IMG/VR virus record: IMGVR_UViG_3300031963_011573
Location: 42,061 to 106,060 of that record
DNA: 64,000 nt
Strand: one strand, 5' to 3'
DNA from: a virus
Shown: piece by piece, positions 1 through 10,149 of the stretch
Layout of the letters: each line of letters begins with the position of its first letter
How positions within the stretch are numbered: the stretch's first letter is position 1
Translations under genes and position numbers: made by a program
Notes under the pieces: generated by a model
What the model saw: only the letters and a program-made list of their open reading frames with translations
Database searches by the model: none
What the model was told of the DNA's origin: nothing

Positions 1-1
1 A

Positions 2-3000
2 GGTTTTAAAGCATCTAGTTCTATAACATATGCTTCTAGTGCTTGGACTAATACTTCTACAAGTTATTTCCCTGTTAGTTTCTCTATTTCAGGTACCATA
101 GGATATGATATATCAGCATATGATGTTGGAGTATATGATGAGGTAGGAAATTTAGCAGGATCATTTATACCATTTGTTGGAGCTTACCAAGAAATTAGAT
201 ATTATACAGTCCCAATAAGTGAAAGTGTATTCATAGACTATACAATGAACCCACATTCAGTTGAGGGAAATTCATTAAATAGCTCTCCAGATGAATTAGC
301 TTTTAGAGCCTCAATTGGAGGAGAACAATACACAGCTTCAATTTCTATACATCCTAAAGTAACTGGATCTTGGCAAACAACTCATTCATTTGCCTCTGAT
401 AGTAATTTTTACTATGATACTTCACCTAATTTTATACCAAATGTTGAATATACTTTTGCTGATCAACCTATAGCAGGTATTAAAAATATTGTAAATGATA
501 AAATTAGAGTAGAAAATAATGTATTACCTGAGGGAGATACTTTATCTCAATATAGATCACTTTCTCAACAAGCTAATATATCCCAAAGTTATACCCCAAG
601 TATTAACTATTTAGAGGTAGCATTTTCACCACAAAATGAAATTAATGAAGATATAGTTGATCAACTTGGATATTTTAACATAGGAGAATTTATTGGAGAC
701 CCTAGATTAAGATCATCATCAGCTGAGTCATACCCTGCGTTAGATCAATTAAGGAATGAGTATTTCACCAAATACGTCAAAAATTATAACTTAAAAGATT
801 TTATACGTTTAATTAAGTTTTTTGACAACTCATTATTTAAAATGATTAGAGATTTTGTACCCGCACGTACAAGTCTTGCCTCTGGTATTGTTATCAAACA
901 ACATTTACTTGAAAGAAACAAATACCCACAACCTCAAATGTCTTGGGAAAACTTAGATATTTCTGGAACTTTAAAACCAACATGGAATGGGTATGAACCT
1001 GGAACAGTAGAAAATTTTGAAGGTGGAACAGGAGGTTCTTTTGAACCATTTAATCTAGCAACTAATGTATCTCAAAGTTGGTATGAAACTATTCAAACCC
1101 TTTCAGGCTCAGTAAATATATTACACAATTCACAAGATGAGTTTTATAATGGAGAATTTAGTGGCTCAACTATTTTAATTTCTGATGGGATTGTAAATGA
1201 AGCTTATCCTATAGAAAATAAAGCATTTGATTACAAACAAATATACTATTATGGGACTTCATCTAAAGAAAGTTCTGTATTTGAAGATAATTTTTTAAAC
1301 CCTAATACCTCCCCAGAGGATGGAGAAATATTGTTTTTTAGTCAAGTTAAAAGAGTAAAAGTTTCTTTAATTTTCATTAATGTTTATACTTTTAAATATT
1401 TAAAAATTGCTAAAACTGATTGTAATGGAAATAATAATGATGTTCCGTTAAGTCAAACAAAGAAAATTTTAGTTAATACTCCACTTTCAACAGGAACTTT
1501 TGTTATAGAATATGATGTTACACTTATAGGTGAAAGTGGTAATTATTACTTATATGAAATAAGTTCTGCTAAAAAACAAGGAATCTTTACACCTTATAGT
1601 CCTTTTGGTTTCCCAAACCAAGTATTAGATTATTACGTATCTGCTTCAAAAACCACCACAGACCCATTTTCCTCACAACCCATTAGAGTAACTAGTTGGC
1701 AATCTGAATCAGGAGATGTTCTTGGATATTTCAACCCAATTTCAGGAATATATAATTTACAAAATACCCCCAACACACCTCTTATAATTTCAGCATCATT
1801 TAATGTATCCCAATCAGGTGCAGGAAGTGCTGGTACATGTTCTATTTCATTTTTTGATAGTATTGCTAATAAAGTATCAACCAATTTAGCTTCAGTAACT
1901 TTCCCATCAACTTTTACTGGAACAAAAACAGTATCAACTACCTACTATGGAGTAGAAGGAGAAAATATTTGTCTTTCAATTAAAGGAGGAACCAATGTTA
2001 AATTAACTGGTTCAAATTTACTTATCACCCAAAGTAGAGCAGTAAGTTCCTCAAATTGTGAAAGTTTAATTCTTGAACCTTACATTTCTCTTCCGAATTT
2101 TTATAATAGCGATGAAAATGCTTTAATTAATAGTGTTGATGGATTAAGAGATAGCTCTTATTATATGGATGTTGATTACACATCAGGTATAACAACCCCA
2201 GTTAATTTTAATCAATTAATAGATGGAAGTGCTACTAGAGCAAAAGTACAAGATTCGAATTATACAACTAAACGCCATATCCTTCCTAGATATGAAGGTT
2301 CAAGATCAACTTCCCAATTTTTAAACAAATGGTCCTTTAATGATGTTGGTACTTTTGGTAAATTACCAACAATTGAAAATGTAAGTTCATTTGTTGCTTA
2401 TGCTCCTAGTATTGGAGGATGGCCTCCTGAACGTATGAATGCATCTGCTATATTTATAAAATATTTAATTGACCAAAACGGAGATGTTTTAATCCCCAAT
2501 ACATCTGAAAATTCACTATCAATTACTCAACAAAATTTTAGATCAGGAGATAAAGTAAGAATCACAGTTCCATCTCAAGGAAGTGGAGAAGTATCTAATT
2601 TAAGAACAATAATTAGAGGGGGTACTCGTATTGAACCTATTTTATATACTCAATTTGGAAGTACTCCAAATGCACAATGGAATACAACAATAAATTTTGA
2701 AGATATTATTCCTTCTGATGCTGGAGTTGTAGGAAACTACACAGCCTTATTTAAAAAAACCAATATCCAATTCCCCATCCCTCAGAATGGTACAACTTTA
2801 ATTATTTTTCAACAATCAATTTATGGAAATTCCTATTATAATACTAATGGGTATCAAATACCTTCTTCAGCTATTATTGATGGAGTTAATTTAATATTTG
2901 AAGCCCAAGTTAAAATAGATGGTGATTTTATTGGTTTTGGTACTTACGTTGTTCAAATATTTAATTCTACTACAGGAAAGGTATTAGGTGAAGTTTCCAA

Positions 3001-3709
3001 TAAAAATAATCCTGCTTATTCATCTCCAAATTTTAACGGAATTTTTTATGTATCTGCAACTTTAAATAACTCCCAACTTCAAACTAATGATATTATAAAA
3101 GTTCAACTTAAAACTAGTACTGTTAATCCTTTAACTTTAATCCAAAGTAATTCCACCTCCTTTAAAATCACTCAATACCCAGCCTATACAACCCCAATAA
3201 CATCTTCAGGGGTTAATTCAATTTGGGGATATGCAGATACAACAAATTATCCATATGTTATAACATCTTCTAATTCAACTTTAGTTGAGTTATATGACTC
3301 AAATGTTAAACAATCCAATATATCAGGATCAGGATTTAATCCTATATCTTTACCTTGGTCTATAAAATATGGGGATGAATTTAGATTTGAGGGAAGAGAA
3401 GACTTTACATTTATTGTAGGACAAGTATTCAACCCTGCTGAAAGTGGCTCAGGACGTTTATTTGAAACAGGATCTATTGAAGTCCATTTTAGTACTAATC
3501 TCCCAGTAAGTGCTAGTTCCTCGATATTTAATTTAGACCATTTTTTAATTAGAAGATATGTTGATGATGCTTCACAAATTTTAATTGAAGGATTCAAACC
3601 AGTAAACACAAATGGACCATACATTATAACCCCAGAATATGTAACTGATTCATTAAACAAAAACGCTGATACATTTATTACGGATCTTACCGAAAGAGGT
3701 TTGCTCTAG
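2..3709 (+). CDS. Giant virion structural protein (baseplate or fibre), 5' end outside window
   Basis: This frame is open from base 2 to the stop at 3707-3709 (1235 codons visible), so the gene starts upstream of the window. The first ATG, at 245, is only an internal Met: the codons before it encode Ser/Thr/Tyr-rich sequence of the same style. The protein is rich in Ser, Asn, Thr and Tyr and looks like beta-structured virion protein. A distinctive helical patch (about 766-900, with FFDNSLFKMIRDFVPAR) resembles a segment I associate with large tail or baseplate proteins of Bacteroidota phages. It heads a run of structural genes ending in an S74 fibre. A baseplate wedge or fibre role is inferred from context only. 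Confidence 0.75.
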   Translation, partial: GFKASSSITYASSAWTNTSTSYFPVSFSISGTIGYDISAYDVGVYDEVGNLAGSFIPFVGAYQEIRYYTVPISESVFIDYTMNPHSVEGNSLNSSPDELAFRASIGGEQYTASISIHPKVTGSWQTTHSFASDSNFYYDTSPNFIPNVEYTFADQPIAGIKNIVNDKIRVENNVLPEGDTLSQYRSLSQQANISQSYTPSINYLEVAFSPQNEINEDIVDQLGYFNIGEFIGDPRLRSSSAESYPALDQLRNEYFTKYVKNYNLKDFIRLIKFFDNSLFKMIRDFVPARTSLASGIVIKQHLLERNKYPQPQMSWENLDISGTLKPTWNGYEPGTVENFEGGTGGSFEPFNLATNVSQSWYETIQTLSGSVNILHNSQDEFYNGEFSGSTILISDGIVNEAYPIENKAFDYKQIYYYGTSSKESSVFEDNFLNPNTSPEDGEILFFSQVKRVKVSLIFINVYTFKYLKIAKTDCNGNNNDVPLSQTKKILVNTPLSTGTFVIEYDVTLIGESGNYYLYEISSAKKQGIFTPYSPFGFPNQVLDYYVSASKTTTDPFSSQPIRVTSWQSESGDVLGYFNPISGIYNLQNTPNTPLIISASFNVSQSGAGSAGTCSISFFDSIANKVSTNLASVTFPSTFTGTKTVSTTYYGVEGENICLSIKGGTNVKLTGSNLLITQSRAVSSSNCESLILEPYISLPNFYNSDENALINSVDGLRDSSYYMDVDYTSGITTPVNFNQLIDGSATRAKVQDSNYTTKRHILPRYEGSRSTSQFLNKWSFNDVGTFGKLPTIENVSSFVAYAPSIGGWPPERMNASAIFIKYLIDQNGDVLIPNTSENSLSITQQNFRSGDKVRITVPSQGSGEVSNLRTIIRGGTRIEPILYTQFGSTPNAQWNTTINFEDIIPSDAGVVGNYTALFKKTNIQFPIPQNGTTLIIFQQSIYGNSYYNTNGYQIPSSAIIDGVNLIFEAQVKIDGDFIGFGTYVVQIFNSTTGKVLGEVSNKNNPAYSSPNFNGIFYVSATLNNSQLQTNDIIKVQLKTSTVNPLTLIQSNSTSFKITQYPAYTTPITSSGVNSIWGYADTTNYPYVITSSNSTLVELYDSNVKQSNISGSGFNPISLPWSIKYGDEFRFEGREDFTFIVGQVFNPAESGSGRLFETGSIEVHFSTNLPVSASSSIFNLDHFLIRRYVDDASQILIEGFKPVNTNGPYIITPEYVTDSLNKNADTFITDLTERGLL

Positions 3710-3749
3710 CAATATTTATTAGTATAATACATTTATATAATATAAAACA

Positions 3750-4409
3750 ATGGGATATTTAAACAATACAGTCGTTACAATTGACGCTATACTAACAACA
3801 AAAGGTAGAGAACTTTTAGCTAAAAATGATGGTTCTTTTAGAATTACACAATTTTCATTAGCAGATGACGAGATAGATTATACCTTATATAATCCAAACC
3901 ACCCATCAGGTTCTTCATTTTATGGAGAAGCAATTGAGAACATGCCTTTACTTGAGGCATTTCCTCTTGAAACTCAAATCATGAAATACAAGTTAGCTAC
4001 TTTACCTCGTGGAACCGCTAAACTACCTGTACTTGATTTAGGTTATTCTGCTATTACTTTAGTTCAAGGAGCTTCACTTGCAATTACTCCACAAACATTG
4101 AATTATTTAGGAAATAACCAAACATATGAAACAAGTGGATATTCAGCTACAATTTCAGATGTTAGATTAATGAGCACATTTACTGGAATAGGAATCAACA
4201 CACCATCAGCTCAATCAGCTAATACTCAAACAACTACATTAGGTACTAATGTTTCTACAACAGTAATAGGTTCTCAAATCAACTTAAGAGCAACCACAGT
4301 AAATACATTATTTGGAACAAACACTCAACTTTCAGCTACATTAACTGTTGTAGGTTTAGACAGTGGAGCTAGATTAACTATTCCTATTACAATCAACAAA
4401 ACCCAATAA
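3750..4409 (+). CDS. Conserved virion structural protein, baseplate region
   Basis: A 219-residue protein. The N-terminal half (GYLNNTVVTIDAILTTKGRE, then ADDEIDYTLYNP and IENMPLLEAFPLETQ) is the conserved part of a family found beside baseplate genes in T4-like phages of Bacteroidota. The C-terminal half is Thr/Ser-rich beta sequence, probably an exposed domain. No enzyme motif is visible. The start follows an A-rich leader 40 bases after the giant structural gene, and the next gene follows 11 bases after its stop, so the baseplate genes form one transcription unit. The exact virion position is unknown. Confidence 0.6.
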   Translation: MGYLNNTVVTIDAILTTKGRELLAKNDGSFRITQFSLADDEIDYTLYNPNHPSGSSFYGEAIENMPLLEAFPLETQIMKYKLATLPRGTAKLPVLDLGYSAITLVQGASLAITPQTLNYLGNNQTYETSGYSATISDVRLMSTFTGIGINTPSAQSANTQTTTLGTNVSTTVIGSQINLRATTVNTLFGTNTQLSATLTVVGLDSGARLTIPITINKTQ

Positions 4410-4420
4410 AATAATAAACA

Positions 4421-5431
4421 ATGTCATTTAAAAGATTTGATCCCGAAGACTTTTTAGTAAGCAGTGATTCAATTACCTCTACATTATGGTCAAACGGAGT
4501 CCCAACATTATCAACATTTTTTACTAGTTCCCTTCAACAAGCTAGTTCTGCTGGAAATTATTATGCAAGTGTTTATAATACTTCCTCAAACGAACAAGAA
4601 ATTCAATTTGATATAGTATATTGTGATTCTCAAGGGAGTGGTAGTACATGGTTTAATCAAATTGTAGATTTTGCTTCCCCAACAAAAACAATGTATGGTC
4701 AATATCGTGCATTGATTTTAGAAGATGAGAATGCAAATTTCATATTTGGGAAAGGAAATAACGTTATAACAGGCTCGTATTTTTGGGTATTATCTATAGA
4801 ACGTGCACGATATAAACAATCATTGTTTCCTGGGTCTTTAAATTTAACTCTTTTGGGCCCAAACAGTGAGATCATTAATTTAACAGATGACTCCCAAGAC
4901 AACCCAGTAAATACATTTATTGGATCCTCTCGTGTTTACCAATTAATTTCAGGATCAAATGGAACAGCAGGATCTTTACTAAACAGTGGATATGTACCCG
5001 GATCAGGATCATATGGTTTAGTATTCCCTGATTTAGGAACTATTATATTAAACCCATTTGCATTATCTCAATCACTTGAACTTTTTCCAAGCCGCTCAAA
5101 CAATTCAGATGGAGGAAATAATGGAAGATTATTTACAGCTATTAGTGGAGGAGCTTCATTTGCTTTAAACTCAGAAGAAACAATCACCTCAGATTATGTA
5201 TTTGTTAGAGCAAGAAACAGTGAATTTAACTACTCAGAAAATCCTTCATTTATTTCTGGTTCTACTGGTGAGGTAATTTACGATAATTTTATAAATGCCC
5301 CTCAAACATACATCACAACTGTGGGAATGTATAATGATTCAAATGAACTCTTAGCAGTAGCTAAATTATCTAGACCATTATTGAAAGATTTTACAAAAGA
5401 AGCATTGATTAGAGTAAAACTTGATTTTTAA
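4421..5431 (+). CDS. Virion structural protein, paralogue of the next gene
   Basis: A 336-residue protein with a Ser/Asn/Tyr-rich body and no enzyme motif. Its last 75 residues share a block with the downstream gene: FNYSENPSF, then YITTVGMYNDSNELLAVAKL and a closing strand ending in KLDF. This C-terminal module probably docks both proteins to the same virion partner, while the N-terminal regions have diverged. The gene ends 6 bases before the next start. A baseplate or short-fibre component is likely from position; function not recognised. Confidence 0.55.
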   Translation: MSFKRFDPEDFLVSSDSITSTLWSNGVPTLSTFFTSSLQQASSAGNYYASVYNTSSNEQEIQFDIVYCDSQGSGSTWFNQIVDFASPTKTMYGQYRALILEDENANFIFGKGNNVITGSYFWVLSIERARYKQSLFPGSLNLTLLGPNSEIINLTDDSQDNPVNTFIGSSRVYQLISGSNGTAGSLLNSGYVPGSGSYGLVFPDLGTIILNPFALSQSLELFPSRSNNSDGGNNGRLFTAISGGASFALNSEETITSDYVFVRARNSEFNYSENPSFISGSTGEVIYDNFINAPQTYITTVGMYNDSNELLAVAKLSRPLLKDFTKEALIRVKLDF

Positions 5432-5437
5432 GAATGA

Positions 5438-6475
5438 ATGAGCGTCTACAAACCATTCATAACTTCTGACGTTATTGTCTCACCTTTTAAGGTAAATAAA
5501 TCATTTACTTTTAAGGGAAATGAACTTACTGGCTCAAACGTAGAAATTGATAGATATATTGGAAGAAATATTACCTCATCTTTATGGGTTTCTGGTTCAT
5601 ACCCTACAGGACATATTACTACTCAAGATGAAATTCTAGTATACCGTTCCATAAAAGAACTATACTATTCCAACTACTTAACAAACCCATCAGGTTCCCC
5701 AGCAGGCACTGCCTCATTTAATACAGATGGAACAATTACAGGACCAGCTTATACTACAAATTACTACAATTATCTTTCAACTACATTACCAACTTATAGA
5801 TATATTCCTACAGAATCAAACGCTGCTATAGGTGTAATATCTATCCCCTCAAATTTATTTGGAGAATACCTTAACCCAGGTACAGTTAGTATTTCAAACG
5901 GAAATATCACCATTACAGATGATGGTTTAGGAAATATGATTTCCGGTTCCTTAAAATTTGGAGATGTAATTTATGAGCATGGGATTATTACTATAACTAG
6001 CACTGGAGTTACTGGTGTTGATGATGGGTATGGTTATATAACTTATGGTTCGGGTTTATATGGTGGTGCTACTTTTAATTTTATAAACGGTTTTATAAAT
6101 GGGAATAACGTAACATGTTCTTTCCAAAGCACAACCACAATATATGAAACCCAATACAAATGCACTATCAGACAAAATGAATTTAATTTTTCACAAAACC
6201 CAACAATTTTAGGTTTACTTGATCAAGGATACGACATAGATTACTATAATGAAGTATTAACCTATGAAGATGATGCTATATATGATGGGTATGATTCACC
6301 AACATCAACAACCGATATTTATCCTTGGGCAACAGGTTCATATTTTACACCTTATATCACAACAGTAGGATTGTACAATAACAACAAAGAACTTTTAGCA
6401 GTAGCTAAACTTGCTCAACCTTTACCAATCTCATCAGTTACCGATACTAACATAATAATCAATTTAGATTTATAA
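5438..6475 (+). CDS. Virion structural protein, paralogue of the preceding gene
   Basis: A 345-residue protein. The shared C-terminal module is FNFSQNPT, then YITTVGLYNNNKELLAVAKL, and a final strand ending in NLDL. The N-terminus (about 1-110) contains an LWVSGSYPTG stretch and a Tyr-rich region; residues 150-240 are Gly/Ser/Ile-rich beta repeats. An out-of-frame ATG lies 4 bases before the chosen start, and neither has a Shine-Dalgarno. The last codons overlap the ATATTTATAA motif that serves the next gene. A baseplate or adhesin role is inferred. Confidence 0.55.
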   Translation: MSVYKPFITSDVIVSPFKVNKSFTFKGNELTGSNVEIDRYIGRNITSSLWVSGSYPTGHITTQDEILVYRSIKELYYSNYLTNPSGSPAGTASFNTDGTITGPAYTTNYYNYLSTTLPTYRYIPTESNAAIGVISIPSNLFGEYLNPGTVSISNGNITITDDGLGNMISGSLKFGDVIYEHGIITITSTGVTGVDDGYGYITYGSGLYGGATFNFINGFINGNNVTCSFQSTTTIYETQYKCTIRQNEFNFSQNPTILGLLDQGYDIDYYNEVLTYEDDAIYDGYDSPTSTTDIYPWATGSYFTPYITTVGLYNNNKELLAVAKLAQPLPISSVTDTNIIINLDL

Positions 6476-6485
6476 TATTTATAAC
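6475..6485 (+). promoter_or_regulatory. Candidate phage promoter motif before the S74 fibre gene
   Basis: ATATTTATAAC lies 2 bases before the ATG at 6488. It belongs to a family of about 23 such sites (consensus near ATAYKTATAATA) placed directly upstream of starts, always in the sense orientation. If it is a -10 element, the transcript would begin at or inside the start codon. Seen in the sequence; promoter activity is inferred. Confidence 0.45.
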
Positions 6486-6487
6486 AT

Positions 6488-7963
6488 ATGGCAAATACAC
6501 TTACTCAAGTAGGAATTGAAACAGGAAATGCAGTTGAGGCATATCATGTTACTCAATCAATTGATGCTTTTACTGGAGCAATAGCATATGATATTACTCT
6601 TTCAGGCTCATTTAATATGACGGGCCCCATTAATGGACAATCAGGATTAATTAACCCATTAACCGCCTCTTATGCCATATCATCATCGCGTGCTATATCG
6701 GCTTCATTTGTAACCAGTGCTTCATATGCTTTAAGTTCTTCACGTGCTATATCGGCTTCATTTGTAACTAGTGCTTCATATGCTTTAAGTTCATCTTACG
6801 CGGTAACAGCTTCTCATGTACCGAACACATTTGTACAGAATGGAAATAGTTTTGGTACAACCGCAACACTTGGAACCAATGATACTCAACCTTTAATATT
6901 TGAAACAAATAATACTCAAAGAATTTACATATCTAGCTCAGGTAACATTGGAATCAACACTATTTTACCTACAGCTCGTCTCTTTATTTCAGAATCTACT
7001 AGCCAAATTGCATTGAGAATTTCCCAAGCAGGTACAGGTAATGCATTGCAAATAGAAGACGCTGCATCAGATACTTCTCCATTTATAGTAGACCAAAATG
7101 GTAATGCTGCTATAGGAAAAACTTCAGTTGATTCTTATGGTACAAATCCTTACAAACTACAAGTTAGTGGAAGTACAAATCTTTCCTCACCCCAATCTTT
7201 TACAACTAGTCAACCTCCAGTATTATCTATTACTAATCTTTTTGATGGTTTTAATAGAATGATTGAATATGCTACTAGAATCTCTGGTTCTGCAACATAT
7301 GTTAAAAGAATAATATCTAATGGTGGGTATCATGCAAATAATCCTGTATTTCATAACTATGCTTGTGATATAATTGGTGAATCTAATAATCCTACTAGCG
7401 GATTAAACAATAATATAGATTATACTCTAGGTTGGAGATGGGGAACATTCAACTCGAGTAATTATCAGATATACATGCAGCTAAATTCTAGTGGATCTAA
7501 AGCTGGAAATTTAGGTTTAGGCTTAGGATCTTTTGGTGATCCTAATTATTTAATTCATTTAGGAGCAGATTCTGCAGGTAAACCAGGTGGAGGAAGCTGG
7601 ACAGATAGTTCAGATGAACGACTTAAAGAAAACATTGAATTAGCAGATTTAGATATATGCTATAATGTTGTTAAAAATTTACCACTTAAAAGATATCGTT
7701 GGAAAAATAATTCATACACAGATGAACAGATAGTAGATAGAAATGTTGTTGGGTGGATAGCACAAGATGTTGCAGATGTCTTTCCAAAAGCTGTTAATTT
7801 AAAACCATTTACTCAAGTAGATGGAACAGTTTTAGAGGATTGTCTATCTCTTAACGAAACAATGATCAACAGAACGTTATATGGTGCTGTACAAAAACTT
7901 ATACAAGAAAATGAAACGTTAAAATCTGAAATAGAGGCAATTAAAACACACTTAGGTTTATAA
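6488..7963 (+). CDS. Tail fibre with C-terminal S74 intramolecular chaperone
   Basis: A 491-residue fibre. Residues 1-55 carry an anchor block (HVTQSIDAFTG, AYDITLSGSFNMTG) also found at the N-terminus of the fibres at 55815 and 59068. Then come ASYALSSSRA-type repeats, a variable region, and a C-terminal S74 domain beginning at S375-D-E-R-L-K380, the Ser/Lys pair that drives self-cleavage in endosialidase-type chaperones. The last residues form a short coiled coil (QENETLKSEIEAIK). In this family the chaperone trimerises the fibre and is then released by autocleavage. Likely a trimeric receptor-binding fibre; the receptor is unknown. Confidence 0.85.
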   Translation: MANTLTQVGIETGNAVEAYHVTQSIDAFTGAIAYDITLSGSFNMTGPINGQSGLINPLTASYAISSSRAISASFVTSASYALSSSRAISASFVTSASYALSSSYAVTASHVPNTFVQNGNSFGTTATLGTNDTQPLIFETNNTQRIYISSSGNIGINTILPTARLFISESTSQIALRISQAGTGNALQIEDAASDTSPFIVDQNGNAAIGKTSVDSYGTNPYKLQVSGSTNLSSPQSFTTSQPPVLSITNLFDGFNRMIEYATRISGSATYVKRIISNGGYHANNPVFHNYACDIIGESNNPTSGLNNNIDYTLGWRWGTFNSSNYQIYMQLNSSGSKAGNLGLGLGSFGDPNYLIHLGADSAGKPGGGSWTDSSDERLKENIELADLDICYNVVKNLPLKRYRWKNNSYTDEQIVDRNVVGWIAQDVADVFPKAVNLKPFTQVDGTVLEDCLSLNETMINRTLYGAVQKLIQENETLKSEIEAIKTHLGL

Positions 7964-7973
7964 TTTACATTTT

Positions 7974-8423
7974 ATGTCAAATTGGTTATACAAAAATAAA
8001 GAGATATCCTCAATAGAGGATATACCTCAAAACACATTCGGTTTCATATATATTACAACTCATACTCCAACCGGTAAAAAATACTTAGGTAAAAAATCTA
8101 TTTACCATAACGTAAAGAAAAAACTTACCAAAAAGGAACTTGCCGAACAACCTGTAACTAGAGGTAGAAAATCTACTACCACTACAATCCAAAAAGAATC
8201 AGATTGGAAAACATATTATGGTTCAGAGGAATTTATCAAACAAAAAATAAAAGATAAAAAACAAGAAGAATTCACTCGAGAAATACTGTTTTTTGTTCCA
8301 AATAAAAAACTTTTAACCTACTACGAGTGTAAATACCAATTTGTTTATGGTGTATTAGAGTCTGATGAATGGCTTAATACTAATATCTTAGGTAAATTCT
8401 ATTCAAAAGACTTTGTTGCTTAA
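7974..8423 (+). CDS. GIY-YIG-like endonuclease domain protein
   Basis: A 149-residue protein with the layout of a GIY-YIG nuclease: GFIY at 23-26, YLGKKS at 37-42, a YYGS motif at 81-84 and a possible catalytic Glu at 118 (YYECKYQF). A basic insertion with Lys/Arg/Thr runs (46-75) separates the strands. I associate this form (GKKYLGKKS, SDWKTYYGS, NILGKFYS) with a conserved nuclease-like protein of T4-like phages. It lacks the NUMOD tail of the two homing endonucleases elsewhere in the window, so it may be a resident gene. It ends 24 bases before the primase. Confidence 0.65.
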   Translation: MSNWLYKNKEISSIEDIPQNTFGFIYITTHTPTGKKYLGKKSIYHNVKKKLTKKELAEQPVTRGRKSTTTTIQKESDWKTYYGSEEFIKQKIKDKKQEEFTREILFFVPNKKLLTYYECKYQFVYGVLESDEWLNTNILGKFYSKDFVA

Positions 8424-8447
8424 GGTTTTTTTCTTATATTACCATAT

Positions 8448-9377
8448 ATGGTAAACGAACTGCTAGTTAATTTAGTAAATTCTGTTTTAGGGGTAGGAAA
8501 ACGAACAGCAAGAGGAAATCAAGCATATACATGTCCTTTTTGCCATCATCATAAGCCAAAACTTGAAGTTAATTTTACTGAAAACAAAGAAGGAAATAAT
8601 CCTTGGGCGTGTTGGACTTGTGGTAAAAAAGGCAAAACAGTTAAAAGTTTATTTAAACAAATTCAAGTTGATGCAAGTTATTTTCAAGAATTGAGTAAAC
8701 TTGTAAAAAATGTTTCTATAGAAGACATAGGAGAAATAAAACAATCTTTACTTGAATTACCAAAAGAATTCAAAACCTTTATCAACAACAAAGATATTAT
8801 AGCAAAACATGCTTTAGCATACCTTAAAAAACGAAACCTTACCAAACAAGATATTTTAAAATATAACATTGGTTATTGTGATTCAGGTCAATATAATAAT
8901 ATGGTAGTTATACCTTCATATGATAACAACGGTAAATTAAATTATTTTACCGCGAGATCATTTGAGAAAGATCCTTATGTCAAATACCGCAACCCCGAAA
9001 CGTCTCGCGATATAATACCGTTTGAATTGTTTGTTAATTGGGATTTACCTATTATATTATGTGAGGGCCCATTTGATGCAATAGCAATTAAACGTAATGT
9101 TATACCGTTATTTGGTAAAAATATACAACCAACTTTAATGAAAAAGTTAGTAGAATCAAAAGTTCAAAAAATATACATTGCATTAGATACTGATGCTTTA
9201 AAACAAGCCCTTGGTTTTTGTGAACAGCTTTTAGACATTGGAAAAGAAGTTTATCTTGTAGAAATGCAAGGAAAAGATCCAAGTGAAATGGGTTTTGAAA
9301 ACTTTACTAAACTTATACAAACAGTTTCTCCTTTAACACAATATAATTTAATGGAGAAAAAATTATATACCATATGA
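8448..9377 (+). CDS. DNA primase, DnaG/T4 gp61 type
   Basis: A 309-residue primase. An N-terminal zinc ribbon uses C29, C32, C55 and C58 (CPFC and CWTC). A catalytic TOPRIM core follows with E206 in LCEGPFDAIA and the acidic pair D247/D249 in ALDTDA. This size matches phage primases that lack the helicase-interaction domain of bacterial DnaG; no helicase lies in this window. It would make RNA primers for lagging-strand synthesis. Its stop overlaps the start of the PD-(D/E)XK nuclease gene (ATGA), so the two are probably translated together. Confidence 0.85.
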   Translation: MVNELLVNLVNSVLGVGKRTARGNQAYTCPFCHHHKPKLEVNFTENKEGNNPWACWTCGKKGKTVKSLFKQIQVDASYFQELSKLVKNVSIEDIGEIKQSLLELPKEFKTFINNKDIIAKHALAYLKKRNLTKQDILKYNIGYCDSGQYNNMVVIPSYDNNGKLNYFTARSFEKDPYVKYRNPETSRDIIPFELFVNWDLPIILCEGPFDAIAIKRNVIPLFGKNIQPTLMKKLVESKVQKIYIALDTDALKQALGFCEQLLDIGKEVYLVEMQGKDPSEMGFENFTKLIQTVSPLTQYNLMEKKLYTI

Positions 9378-10138
9378 TCATTAAAAAACAATACCAACGT
9401 ATACTCCAAATTTCTGAAGATTCTAAACAAATCACACTCCCTGATTCACGTTATTATTTACGAAATGGAGAATATTACCCCTCAATTACTTATATTTTAC
9501 AGTACTACCCTAAAGGGAAACATTTTGAAGATTGGTTAAAACAAGTAGGTAATAATGCTGATTATATTGTTAGAAAAGCAGCTGATGAAGGAACCCAAGT
9601 ACATAATTTATGTGAATTATACTTAAAAAATGAAGAATTAAACTTCCTCTCCCCGTCAGGTGACCCTAAATATGATGTTAATATTTGGCAAATGTTTTTA
9701 CGTTTTGTTGAATTTTGGGAGACTTTTAATCCTATACTTATAGAAACAGAAGTACTTTTATTTTCTGATGAATGGAAAGTAGCAGGTACTTGTGATTTAG
9801 TAGTTGAAATTGGAGGGAAGATATGGGTATTAGATATTAAAACATCTAATCATTTACATACTATATATGATTTTCAAACAGCAGTATATGGAAAATGTTA
9901 TGAAGAATGTTTTAATAAAAAAATAGATCACCGTGGTATTTTATGGCTTAAATCAGCTAAAAGAGGAGCTAAAAAAGATAAAATGCAAGGAAAAGGATGG
10001 GAAATAGTTGAATCTGCTCGTACATACGAGGAAGATTTAAATTTATTTAAAACAGTAAAAACTATATTTGATTTAGAAAATCCTAACCATTCCCCGTCAT
10101 TTACTGAATTTAGAACCACGGTTAAAAAAGAATCATAA
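9374..10138 (+). CDS. PD-(D/E)XK exonuclease, RecB/Cas4-like
   Basis: A 254-residue nuclease with the RecB-family motif order: H77 and E81 (VHNLCE), D141 in AGTCDLVVE, D154-I-K156 in VLDIKTS, and Q168 plus Y172 in the following helix. These residues coordinate the metal ions. Proteins of this type occur in many T4-like phages and are thought to trim DNA ends in recombination or replication. The start overlaps the primase stop by 4 bases. No Cas genes or repeats are nearby, so a CRISPR role is unlikely. Confidence 0.75.
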   Translation: MIIKKQYQRILQISEDSKQITLPDSRYYLRNGEYYPSITYILQYYPKGKHFEDWLKQVGNNADYIVRKAADEGTQVHNLCELYLKNEELNFLSPSGDPKYDVNIWQMFLRFVEFWETFNPILIETEVLLFSDEWKVAGTCDLVVEIGGKIWVLDIKTSNHLHTIYDFQTAVYGKCYEECFNKKIDHRGILWLKSAKRGAKKDKMQGKGWEIVESARTYEEDLNLFKTVKTIFDLENPNHSPSFTEFRTTVKKES

Positions 10139-10148
10139 TATGTATAAT
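10138..10148 (+). promoter_or_regulatory. Candidate phage promoter motif before the metalloprotease-like gene
   Basis: ATATGTATAAT ends one base before the ATG at 10150. It is the GTATAAT variant of the motif shared by many starts in this window. A leaderless transcript would result if this is a -10 box. Confidence 0.4.
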
Positions 10149-10149
10149 C

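Noticed and set aside
245-3709. A complete gene starting at ATG 245.
   Set aside because: The same frame has no stop back to base 2 and its codons have the same protein style, so the ATG is internal.
9374-10138. Cas4 of a CRISPR system.
   Set aside because: The PD-(D/E)XK motifs fit both, but there are no Cas genes or repeats, and T4-like phages often carry such a nuclease next to the primase.
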